A DNA stretch of 64,000 nt, from NCBI RefSeq assembly GCF_046507575.1, contig NZ_JBKFEY010000001.1:186001-250000 (forward strand), in the 5' to 3' direction. The notes under the pieces were generated by a model that was given only the letters and a program-made list of their open reading frames with translations, was not told where the DNA came from and ran no database searches. Below are positions 33,961-41,892 of the stretch, piece by piece (the first letter of the stretch is position 1; each line of letters begins with the position of its first letter). This DNA is from Pontitalea aquivivens. GTDB lineage: Bacteria > Pseudomonadota > Alphaproteobacteria > Rhodobacterales > Rhodobacteraceae. The position numbers were made by a program, and so were the translations under genes.

Positions 33961-36252
33961 ATGAACAAGGCGATTACCGACGGGCTGGTGCTGATGCCGC
34001 CGGCTTTCGAACCGGGGCTGGATGTCTGGTCCAGCGGCGATGGCACCCCGGGGTCGTCCACCTATGCCGGCGCGATCAATGCCGCGCTGGTGACGGGCGA
34101 TCAGGATTTCGCCAGCTGTCTGGAGATGGTCAAGATCGCGCCCACGCAAAAGCTGCGGTCGATGGGGCAGACCCCGATCCTGCCGGGCTGCTATCTGCGC
34201 ATCACGGCGCGGGTGAAGGCGGTCAGTGGCAACCTGCCCGCGGTGCGCATCGCAGGCTATGCCGCGCGCAGCAATGGCAGCCATGTCGATGGGCTGGTCG
34301 AGACCGGCCCCACGGTGCAGCTGAGCGCCTATGGCCGGGTCGAGACGATCAGCGCGATCGTGGGCACCGGCACCCGCGGCGGGGTGGACATGCCCTGGGG
34401 CACCACGCCGATCTATGGCCATTTCGGGCTGGATCTGACCGGGCCCAATGGCGGGATCGTGCGCATCGACGACATCGAGATCGAGGATATCACCGCCGCC
34501 TTCCTGCGTGACATGATGGACTGGGTCGATGTGCGCGATTACGGTGCCAGGGGCGACGGGGTCAGCAATGACGCGGCGGCGTTTCTGGCGGCGGATGCGG
34601 CAGCGGGGGGGCGGTCGATCCTGGTGCCGGCGGGGGATTACCGGATCGACGGTTCCATTTCCATCGCGGCGCCGATCCGGTTCGAGGGACGGCTGGTGAT
34701 GCCCACGGCGGCGCGGCTGTCGCTGCTGTCGAGCTTTGATTTCCCGACCTATGCCGAGGCGTTCGGTGATGAGCTGCTGGGTTTCAAGAAGGCGTTGCAG
34801 GCGCTGTTTGCCTATACCGACCACAACACGCTGGACCTGAAGGGGCGCCGCGTCGAGGTGAGCGAGCCGATCGACGTGAAGGCGCTGGCCCCCGATCTGA
34901 CCAGCTTTTCCAACCGCCGCGTGCTGCGCAACGGACAGTTGAACGTGGTGGGCGGCCCGGCCTGGGCGGATACGGTGGTCAGTTCCACCGCGACCTATGC
35001 GGTGGCCCAGCCCACGACGTTAAGCAATGTGGCCAATGTCGCCAACATCCCCGTGGGCGCGCATGTCACCGGCGCGGGCGTGGGGCGTGAGGTCTATGTG
35101 CGTGCGGTCAATGTGGGGGCGGGCACGGTCACGCTGTCGCAGCCGCTTTATGGCGGGTCGGGCACGCGCACGCTGAGCTTCCGGCGCTATAAATATGTGC
35201 TGGATTTCGCGGGGCTGGACAAGCTGGACCGTTTCAACATCGACGATGTGGAATTCCTGTGCAACGGGATGGCCAGCTGCATCCTGCTGTCGCCGGGGGG
35301 CGAGGCGTTCCACCTGCGCGACAGCTATGTGGTGCGTCCCAAGGACCGGGCCATCACGTCGGTCGGGCGGGGCTGCCAGGACATCCTGATCGACCGCTGC
35401 CAGTTCCTGTCCGATGAGATGCTGACGCCCGCACAGAACCGCAAGTCGGTGGCGCTGAACGTCAATGCCAATGATGCCAAGATCCGCGATTCGCGCTTTG
35501 TGCGCTTTGGCACGACGATGATCCTGAACGGATCGGGGCATCTGATCGTGGGCAACCACTGGTTCCAGGGCGATGAGGAAACCGCCGGCGTGCGCACTGC
35601 GGGGCTGGTGTTCGCCCAGACCAACGTGCAATCGGCGGTGACGGGCAATTACATCGACAATTCGGTGATCGAATGGACCAATGAATATGCGCCAAGCCCG
35701 GATTTCGGCACCGAATATTCCTTTGGCGGGCTGACGGTCAGCGGCAATACCTTTGTCTGCATCAACGTGGCGCCGTGGTTCACCTGGCTTTCGGTCAAGC
35801 CCTATGGGGCGGGGCATTTCATCCACGGGCTGACGGTGGGCGACAATGTGTTCAAGGCGCTGAACGGCTCGGTGGACCGGATCGACAAGGTCGACACGAC
35901 CTTTGCCGCGCTGAACAATGAGCGGATGCGCAACATCCGCTTTGAGGGCAACATCTTCAACGGGGTCACGCAATTCGTGACGAACCCGGTGATGCTGCAG
36001 GTTGATCAGGCCAGCGCGCAGACGGTCTGGACGGTGAACCCCGCCGCCTACCTGCCCTTTGGCGGCTGGGCGCGCAATGTCGAAAGCCTGGTGGCCGAGG
36101 GGCCGATCACCAATGCCGCGGGCACCCGGCTGACCGAGATGCCCTATGTCAATGTCGAACAGGGGACCGGGCGCAATCAGGTCACGGTGCACTGGGCACA
36201 GGCAGCCAGGGGGCGGCTACAGATGAAGATCCGGATGGACAACCCGAACTGA
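33961..36252 (+). CDS. Large right-handed beta-helix protein (pectate-lyase-like fold)
   Basis: Protein of 763 residues, no signal peptide seen. An N-terminal beta-rich domain (about 1-185) precedes a pectate-lyase-3-like entry 'VDVRDYGARGDGVSNDAAAF' at about 190. A long parallel beta-helix follows with recurring N-G-x-H / V-x-G-N type turns ('GSGHLIVGNHWFQGD', 'LTVSGNTFVCINV'). Such folds occur in polysaccharide lyases and in phage or gene-transfer-agent spikes. No catalytic set is recognisable. Similar proteins occur widely in Rhodobacteraceae. It stands alone, so its role is unknown. Confidence 0.75.
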   Translation: MNKAITDGLVLMPPAFEPGLDVWSSGDGTPGSSTYAGAINAALVTGDQDFASCLEMVKIAPTQKLRSMGQTPILPGCYLRITARVKAVSGNLPAVRIAGYAARSNGSHVDGLVETGPTVQLSAYGRVETISAIVGTGTRGGVDMPWGTTPIYGHFGLDLTGPNGGIVRIDDIEIEDITAAFLRDMMDWVDVRDYGARGDGVSNDAAAFLAADAAAGGRSILVPAGDYRIDGSISIAAPIRFEGRLVMPTAARLSLLSSFDFPTYAEAFGDELLGFKKALQALFAYTDHNTLDLKGRRVEVSEPIDVKALAPDLTSFSNRRVLRNGQLNVVGGPAWADTVVSSTATYAVAQPTTLSNVANVANIPVGAHVTGAGVGREVYVRAVNVGAGTVTLSQPLYGGSGTRTLSFRRYKYVLDFAGLDKLDRFNIDDVEFLCNGMASCILLSPGGEAFHLRDSYVVRPKDRAITSVGRGCQDILIDRCQFLSDEMLTPAQNRKSVALNVNANDAKIRDSRFVRFGTTMILNGSGHLIVGNHWFQGDEETAGVRTAGLVFAQTNVQSAVTGNYIDNSVIEWTNEYAPSPDFGTEYSFGGLTVSGNTFVCINVAPWFTWLSVKPYGAGHFIHGLTVGDNVFKALNGSVDRIDKVDTTFAALNNERMRNIRFEGNIFNGVTQFVTNPVMLQVDQASAQTVWTVNPAAYLPFGGWARNVESLVAEGPITNAAGTRLTEMPYVNVEQGTGRNQVTVHWAQAARGRLQMKIRMDNPN

Positions 36253-36266
36253 CGGCGAGGGGCGGT

Positions 36267-36290
36267 GGGCGGGCGTCCTGGCGCCCGCCC
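36267..36290. terminator. Hairpin between convergent beta-helix and FMN-binding genes
   Basis: Perfect 9-bp stem GGGCGGGCG / CGCCCGCCC with a 6-base loop. There is no T-run, but its place between converging stop codons fits a bidirectional terminator. Confidence 0.5.
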
Positions 36291-36292
36291 GT

Positions 36293-36781
36293 TCAGGCCA
36301 GATCCCCGGGCGCCAGGCGCCAGGCGCGGGCAAAGCCGCCATTCAGCGCGCCCGACAGGATCTGAAAGCGGATGAAGAAGAAATCCGGCAGGTCGATGTA
36401 GACAGCCGCCTTCGGATGATCGGCCAGCCATCGCCGGCGCAGGGCGGGGTGACCCGGGTCATCACCCGCCATCGGATGGGCCAGCACCGACAGGCTGATC
36501 CGGGGATGCGTCAACGGGTCGCCCCTGGCCCCCGGTTCGCCAAGCAGCAGGCCCGCGCGCGGATCATGGCGCAGGGCGCGGGCATGTTGCGCCAGCCCCG
36601 ATACCAGCGTCCACAACCCGCCATCCGGCCCCGGTCCCAGCGCGATGCGGGTGACCACCGGCGCGCCGGTTTCGGGGGCCAGCGTGCCGATCGCGCCAAA
36701 CCGCGCCGCGGCGATCAGGCTGCGGGCCAGGGCGCGGGCGGCGTCGTCGGTTTCACGGATCGGCGAGGGGGGAAGGGACAT
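36293..36781 (-). CDS. Pyridoxamine 5'-phosphate oxidase-like (HugZ-type) FMN-binding protein
   Basis: Predicted split-barrel flavoprotein of 162 residues. 'GAIGTLAPETGAPVVTRIAL' and the following 'SGLAQHARALRHDPRAGLL' are typical of the PNPOx-like/HugZ family, some members of which bind or break down haem. The C-terminal haem-utilisation domain of full HugZ is absent. ATG 36781 gives the normal N-terminus. Substrate unknown. Confidence 0.85.
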   Translation of the reverse strand: MSLPPSPIRETDDAARALARSLIAAARFGAIGTLAPETGAPVVTRIALGPGPDGGLWTLVSGLAQHARALRHDPRAGLLLGEPGARGDPLTHPRISLSVLAHPMAGDDPGHPALRRRWLADHPKAAVYIDLPDFFFIRFQILSGALNGGFARAWRLAPGDLA

Positions 36782-36852
36782 CGGACATCTGCCTGCTTGA
36801 CAATCGGGTGGGCGGCGCGCTCTGTTGGCGCATCCAATCGGAAAATCCTGCC

Positions 36853-38535
36853 ATGATCCCTGCAAGCCGCCAAGGGCGCGCTGAGTATCGCGAGCCGTTG
36901 CGTCCCAAACTTCTGACCGCCCTGTCCGAGGGCTATTCGATGTCCGCCCTGCGCGCCGATGCGGTGGCGGGGCTGACGGTGGCCATTGTCGCGCTGCCCT
37001 TGTCGATGGCGATCGCGATCGCTTCGGGGGTGGGGCCGGAACGCGGGCTTTACACGGCGATCGTCGGGGGCTTTCTGGTCTCGGCGCTGGGCGGATCGCG
37101 GTTTCAGATCGGCGGGCCGGCAGGGGCGTTCATCGTGCTGGTGGGGGCCTGCGTGCTGGCCACCGGGGTCGAGGGGCTGATCCTGGCCACGTTCCTGTCG
37201 GGGATCATGCTGGTGGTGCTGGGGCTGTTGCGGTTGGGCAGTTACATCCGCTTCATGCCCTATCCGGTGACGGTGGGCTTTACCTCGGGTATCGGGGTGA
37301 TCATTTTTGCGGGTCAGATCAAGGACCTGTTCGGCCTGACCCTGACGGGCCCCGAGCCGGGCGAGATCTTGCACAAGTTCGAGGCGCTTTGGGCCGCGCG
37401 CGCCAGTTTCAGCGCGCAGGCGCTGGCCGTGGCGGTGGGAACCATCGTGCTGATCGAGGCGGTCAAGCGGCTGCGGCCGCGCTGGCCATCGTTGCTGATC
37501 GGGGTGGCGGCGGCCTCGGCCGCGGTGGCGGTGATGGGGCTGCAGGTGGATACGATCGGCACGCGCTTTGGCGAATTGCCGCGGGTTCTGCCGGTGCCCG
37601 CGCTGCCCGATCTGGGCCCCGGGGCGGTGCGCGCGGCCCTGCCATGGGCGATCAGCTTCACGTTGCTGGGCGCGATTGAATCGCTTTTGTCGGCAATGGT
37701 GGCCGATGGCATGTCGGGCACGCAGCATCGGTCCAACACTGAACTGATCGCGCAGGGGGTGGCCAATGCGGGGGCGGCGATCTTTGGCGGATTTTGCGTC
37801 ACGGGCACCATCGCGCGCACCGCGACCAATGTGCGCGCGGGCGCGCGCGGCCCGGTCGCGGGGATGCTGCATGCGCTGTTCATCCTGGGTTTCATGGCCA
37901 TCGCCGCCCCGCTTGCCAGCTATATACCGCTGGCGGCGCTGGCGGGGCTTTTGGCCATTGTCGCCTGGAACATGATCGAAAAGCACGAATTCGCGGCGCT
38001 TGTGCGCGCCTCGCGCGGGGATGCGATCGTGTTGCTGGCGACCTTCCTGCTGGTGGTGTTCCGTGACGTGACCCAGGGCATCGTGGTGGGCTTTGCGCTG
38101 GGCGGGCTGGTCTTTATCCGTCACATGTCGGAAATGGCCCAGATCGACCGCGCCAGCCCCCCCGCCCTGGCCGAAACCGGCGCATCCGAAACCGCCGCCA
38201 CGCAGGATGAGGACGTGGTCGTCTATCATCTGCGCGGGGCGGTGTTCTTCGGGTCGGTCGCGCGGCTGGGCACGATCCTGGACCGCATCGCACAGCGCCC
38301 GCGCGCCGTGGTGATCGACCTGTCCGAGGTCAGTTTCGTCGATTCCACCGGCGCGCGGATGCTGGTGACGCTGGCCGAAAAGCTGCGCCGCCGCCAGGGC
38401 AGGCTGGTGCTGGCGGGTGCCGGGCCCGCGCTGCACCGGGCCTTGCTGGCACAGGGGCTGCGTGCGCCGTTGTGCGACCATGCCGCCACCGTCGAGGGCG
38501 CCGTTCAGGCCGCGCATGGCGCCGCCAACCGCTGA
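36853..38535 (+). CDS. SulP family anion transporter with STAS domain
   Basis: Inner-membrane anion transporter, 560 residues. The SulP membrane domain (about 30-420) starts with 'ALRADAVAGLTVAIVALPLSMA', the family signature. The cytoplasmic STAS domain (about 450-555) has 'SFVDSTGARML', where Ser is the anti-anti-sigma-type regulatory site. Substrates in the family include sulfate, bicarbonate and C4-dicarboxylates; none can be chosen here. No carbonic anhydrase or sulfate-assimilation gene is adjacent. Confidence 0.93.
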   Translation: MIPASRQGRAEYREPLRPKLLTALSEGYSMSALRADAVAGLTVAIVALPLSMAIAIASGVGPERGLYTAIVGGFLVSALGGSRFQIGGPAGAFIVLVGACVLATGVEGLILATFLSGIMLVVLGLLRLGSYIRFMPYPVTVGFTSGIGVIIFAGQIKDLFGLTLTGPEPGEILHKFEALWAARASFSAQALAVAVGTIVLIEAVKRLRPRWPSLLIGVAAASAAVAVMGLQVDTIGTRFGELPRVLPVPALPDLGPGAVRAALPWAISFTLLGAIESLLSAMVADGMSGTQHRSNTELIAQGVANAGAAIFGGFCVTGTIARTATNVRAGARGPVAGMLHALFILGFMAIAAPLASYIPLAALAGLLAIVAWNMIEKHEFAALVRASRGDAIVLLATFLLVVFRDVTQGIVVGFALGGLVFIRHMSEMAQIDRASPPALAETGASETAATQDEDVVVYHLRGAVFFGSVARLGTILDRIAQRPRAVVIDLSEVSFVDSTGARMLVTLAEKLRRRQGRLVLAGAGPALHRALLAQGLRAPLCDHAATVEGAVQAAHGAANR

Positions 38536-38894
38536 TCCGGCGGACGAATCACCCGATTCCCTTCAGGCCATGCCGTGTTGCATCGCCGCCGCGCCGCCCG
38601 GGCGCGGCGATCGCACATGTCATCCCCTGACAGGGTGCATCACGCGGTTGTGGCCGATCTTCACCGATGCGTGAACAGCCAAGGGTTTGAAACAAAATGT
38701 CAAAATTTGCGAAAAGCGTGAAACATTAACAAAGTTATCGCAACCATTGTGAAAAAATTTACAAAAAAATCAAATGCACAAATGGGGTTACATGAAATGG
38801 TGTAATTGGTTTACAATTCCTGCGGGGTAGAGCGCCCCCGGTTTTCGCCGGGGGTCGATGCGGCCAGGTGCCGCGTTTTGTAGGAGGATTTCTG
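38536..38894 (+). promoter_or_regulatory. acs upstream region: AT-rich block and leader hairpin
   Basis: Gap of 359 bp with no gene. Positions about 38685-38820 are strongly AT-rich, with runs of A and several TTTG/CAAA words, unlike anything else in the window. A perfect 7-bp hairpin CCCCCGG / CCGGGGG with loop TTTTCG follows at 38835-38854, then AGGAGG nine bases before the acs ATG. The block probably holds the acs promoter and activator sites. A weak pair TTGTGA (38747) and TCAAAT (38770) is the best promoter I can offer. Confidence 0.5.
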
Positions 38895-40865
38895 ATGGCC
38901 GCTCAGGATCAGGGGGCATTGGCCCCGCAGTTGCGTGACGTTCCCGCAGGATATGACAAGGCGCATGCCGATACCGCGACGTATCGCGCGATGTATGCCG
39001 AATCGATTCAGGACCCGGACAAGTTCTGGGGCCGGGAAGGCAAGCGGCTGGATTGGGTCACCCCCTATACCAAGGTCAAGAACACCGATTTCACCTATGG
39101 TCAGGTCTCGATCAAATGGTTCGAGGATGGGGTTCTGAACGCCTCGGTCAATTGCATCGACCGGCATCTGGCCAGCCGCGGCGATCAGACCGCGATCATC
39201 TTTGAGCCCGATGATCCGAACACCCCGGCCGAGCACATCACCTATCGCCAGCTGTCCGAGCGGGTGAACCGCTTTGCCAACGTGCTGCTGAGCCAGGGCG
39301 TGATGCGTGGCGACCGCGTGGTGATCTATCTGCCGATGATCCCCGAGGCGGCCTATGCGATGCTGGCCTGCGCCCGGATCGGCGCGATCCATTCGATCGT
39401 CTTCGCGGGCTTTTCGCCCGATGCGCTGGCCAACCGGATCAACGATTGCGGCGCCAAGGTGGTGATCACCGCCGACACCGCCCCGCGTGGCGGCAAGCGC
39501 ACGCCGCTGAAGTCGAACGCTGATGCGGCACTTTTGCATTGTTCCGACAAGGTACGCTGCCTTGTGGTCAAGCATACCGGCGACCAGACCACCTGGGTCG
39601 AGGGGCGCGATGTCGACGTCAAGGCGCTGATGGCCCATGCCAGCCCCGATTGCCCGCCGCGTCCGATGGGGGCCGAAGATCCGCTGTTCATCCTGTATAC
39701 CTCGGGGTCTACGGGCAAGCCCAAGGGCGTGGTGCATACGACCGGCGGCTATCTGGTCTATGCGTCGATGACGCATCAATACACCTTCGACTATCAGGAT
39801 GGCGATGTCTTCTGGTGCACGGCGGATGTGGGCTGGGTCACCGGGCACAGCTATATCATCTATGGCCCGCTGGCCAATGGCGCGACCACGGTGATGTTCG
39901 AAGGCGTGCCGACCTTCCCCGATGCGGGCCGTTTCTGGCAGGTCTGCGAAAAGCACAAGGTGACGCAGTTCTATACCGCCCCCACCGCGATCCGGTCGCT
40001 GATGGGGCTGGGCGCGGAATGGGTCGAGAAATACGATCTGTCGTCGCTGCGCATCCTGGGTTCGGTCGGCGAGCCGATCAACCCCGAGGCCTGGGTCTGG
40101 TATGACAAGCATGTCGGCAAGGGCAAATGCCCGATCGTCGATACTTTCTGGCAGACCGAAACCGGCGGGCACATGATCACGCCCTTGCCCTATGCCACGC
40201 CCACCAAGCCGGGCGCGGCCACGCTGCCCTTCTTCGGCGTCAAGCCGGTGGTGCTGGATGCCAGCACCGCCGTGCGCCAGGGCGAGACCGAGGCCGAGGG
40301 CGTGCTGTGCGTTTCCGACAGCTGGCCGGGGCAGATGCGCACCCTCTGGGGCGATCACGAACGCTTCCAGGAGGCCTATTTCAGCCAATACAAGGGCTAT
40401 TACTTTACCGGCGACGGCTGCCGGCGCGATGCGGATGGCTATTACTGGATCACCGGGCGCGTCGATGACGTGATCAACGTTTCGGGTCACCGGATGGGCA
40501 CCGCCGAGGTGGAAAGCGCGCTGGTGGCGCATTCCGCCGTGGCCGAGGCCGCCGTGGTGGGCTATCCGCACGAACTGAAGGGGCAGGGCATCTATGCCTA
40601 TGTCACCCTGATGAACGATGTCGAACCCACCGACGCCCTGCGCAAGGAACTGGAGGTATGGGTCCGCACCGAGATCGGCCCGATCGCCAAGCCCGACCTG
40701 ATCCAGTGGGCGCCGGGCCTGCCCAAGACCCGGTCCGGCAAGATCATGCGCCGCATCCTGCGCAAGATCGCGGAAAACGATTTTGGCGCGCTGGGCGATA
40801 TCTCGACGCTGGCCGATCCCTCGGTGGTGGATGAGCTGATCAACAACCGCATGAACCGGGGCTGA
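38895..40865 (+). CDS. acs: Acetyl-CoA synthetase (AMP-forming)
   Basis: Activates acetate with ATP and CoA to acetyl-CoA, AMP and pyrophosphate. The 656 residues match Acs. The AMP-binding P-loop 'YTSGSTGKPKGVVHTTGG' is near 275-292; 'WQTETGGHMITPLP' follows. The C-terminal 'PKTRSGKIMRR' contains the Lys that is acetylated to switch off Acs in other bacteria. ATG 38895 follows AGGAGG; an upstream in-frame start at 38868 lacks one. It is followed after 5 bp by adk and then the symporter genes. Confidence 0.96.
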   Translation: MAAQDQGALAPQLRDVPAGYDKAHADTATYRAMYAESIQDPDKFWGREGKRLDWVTPYTKVKNTDFTYGQVSIKWFEDGVLNASVNCIDRHLASRGDQTAIIFEPDDPNTPAEHITYRQLSERVNRFANVLLSQGVMRGDRVVIYLPMIPEAAYAMLACARIGAIHSIVFAGFSPDALANRINDCGAKVVITADTAPRGGKRTPLKSNADAALLHCSDKVRCLVVKHTGDQTTWVEGRDVDVKALMAHASPDCPPRPMGAEDPLFILYTSGSTGKPKGVVHTTGGYLVYASMTHQYTFDYQDGDVFWCTADVGWVTGHSYIIYGPLANGATTVMFEGVPTFPDAGRFWQVCEKHKVTQFYTAPTAIRSLMGLGAEWVEKYDLSSLRILGSVGEPINPEAWVWYDKHVGKGKCPIVDTFWQTETGGHMITPLPYATPTKPGAATLPFFGVKPVVLDASTAVRQGETEAEGVLCVSDSWPGQMRTLWGDHERFQEAYFSQYKGYYFTGDGCRRDADGYYWITGRVDDVINVSGHRMGTAEVESALVAHSAVAEAAVVGYPHELKGQGIYAYVTLMNDVEPTDALRKELEVWVRTEIGPIAKPDLIQWAPGLPKTRSGKIMRRILRKIAENDFGALGDISTLADPSVVDELINNRMNRG

Positions 40866-40870
40866 TCGGG

Positions 40871-41563
40871 ATGGCGATGACAAGCACGGTATCGACCACC
40901 CCCGCCGTCCTGATCCTGCTGGGCCCGCCCGGCGCGGGCAAGGGCACGCAGGCGCGGATGCTGGAAGAGGCGTTCGGCCTGGTGCAGCTGTCCACCGGCG
41001 ATCTGCTGCGTGCGGCGGTGGCCGCGGGCACGCCCGCGGGCCTGGCCGCCAGGGCGGTGATGGAGGCGGGCGGGCTGGTGTCCGACGACATCGTCCTGGC
41101 GATCCTGAAGGAACGCCTGGCCCAGCCGGATGTGGCGCGCGGGGTGATCCTGGATGGCTTTCCGCGCACCGACGGGCAGGCGGCGGCGCTGGACGGGCTT
41201 CTGGCCGAGGCGGGCCAGAAAGTCACCGCCGCGATCAGCCTGGAGGTCGATGACGAGGCGATGATCGCGCGCGTGGCCGGGCGCTATACCTGCGCGGCCT
41301 GTGGCGAAGGCTATCACGACGAATTCAAGCAGCCCGCGGTTGCGGGTGCTTGTGACAAATGCGGCGGCACGGCGTTCAAGCGCCGGGCCGACGATACTGC
41401 CGAAACGGCGCGTGCGCGGCTGCAGGCCTACCACGCCCAGACGGCGCCGCTGATCGCGCATTACGATCAGCTGGGTGTGCTCGAACGGATCGACGCGATG
41501 GGTTCCATCGAGGCGATCGCGTCCGGGCTGGGTACGATCGTGTCGCGGGTTTCTGCGGCGTGA
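40871..41563 (+). CDS. adk: Adenylate kinase with four-cysteine LID
   Basis: Converts AMP + ATP to 2 ADP. 230 residues; P-loop 'GPPGAGKGTQA' near residue 17-27. The LID domain carries two CxxC pairs ('CAAC' and 'CDKC'), as in zinc-binding Adk forms. Because acs, 5 bp upstream, makes AMP, cotranscription would recycle the AMP formed by acetate activation; that link is inference. The housekeeping adk of alphaproteobacteria is normally in the ribosomal protein cluster, so this is probably a second copy. Confidence 0.94.
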   Translation: MAMTSTVSTTPAVLILLGPPGAGKGTQARMLEEAFGLVQLSTGDLLRAAVAAGTPAGLAARAVMEAGGLVSDDIVLAILKERLAQPDVARGVILDGFPRTDGQAAALDGLLAEAGQKVTAAISLEVDDEAMIARVAGRYTCAACGEGYHDEFKQPAVAGACDKCGGTAFKRRADDTAETARARLQAYHAQTAPLIAHYDQLGVLERIDAMGSIEAIASGLGTIVSRVSAA

Positions 41564-41574
41564 CGGGGAGGGGC

Positions 41575-41593
41575 GGGGCCCATGCCGGGCCCC
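41575..41593 (+). terminator. Hairpin between adk and the DUF4212 gene
   Basis: Perfect 7-bp stem GGGGCCC / GGGCCCC with a 5-base loop, no T-run. It probably modulates, and does not stop, transcription into the symporter genes. Confidence 0.4.
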
Positions 41594-41622
41594 CCTTGGA
41601 GGTAAAAAAGGGAGTAACGCTT

Positions 41623-41880
41623 ATGGCGGACAAATCATCGTCCAATGCCTACTGGACAGCGAACATCCGGATCATCACCATTTCACTGGTGATCTGGTTT
41701 GTCGCGTCCTTCGGGCTTGGCATCATCTTGCGGCCAATGCTCAAGGGCATTTCGGTCGGCGGTGCCGATCTTGGCTTCTGGATGGCCCAGAACGGGTCGA
41801 TCTATGTGTTCCTGATCCTGATCTTCGCCTATGCCGCGCGGATGAACAAACTGGATCGTGAACACGGCGTCGAAGAATAA
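41623..41880 (+). CDS. DUF4212 protein, small subunit of a sodium/solute symporter
   Basis: Small membrane protein of 85 residues with two helices (about 16-38 and 50-70), starting 'MADKSSSNAYWTANIRIITI'. DUF4212 proteins are encoded next to VC_2705-family symporters and are regarded as their small subunit. The gene ends 12 bp before the symporter. ATG 41623 has GGAG upstream. Confidence 0.92.
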   Translation: MADKSSSNAYWTANIRIITISLVIWFVASFGLGIILRPMLKGISVGGADLGFWMAQNGSIYVFLILIFAYAARMNKLDREHGVEE

Positions 41881-41892
41881 GGGGCAGAGCAG

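Noticed and set aside
33961..36252. Part of a prophage
   Set aside because: No capsid, terminase, integrase or lysis genes are near, and flanking genes are ordinary chromosomal ones.
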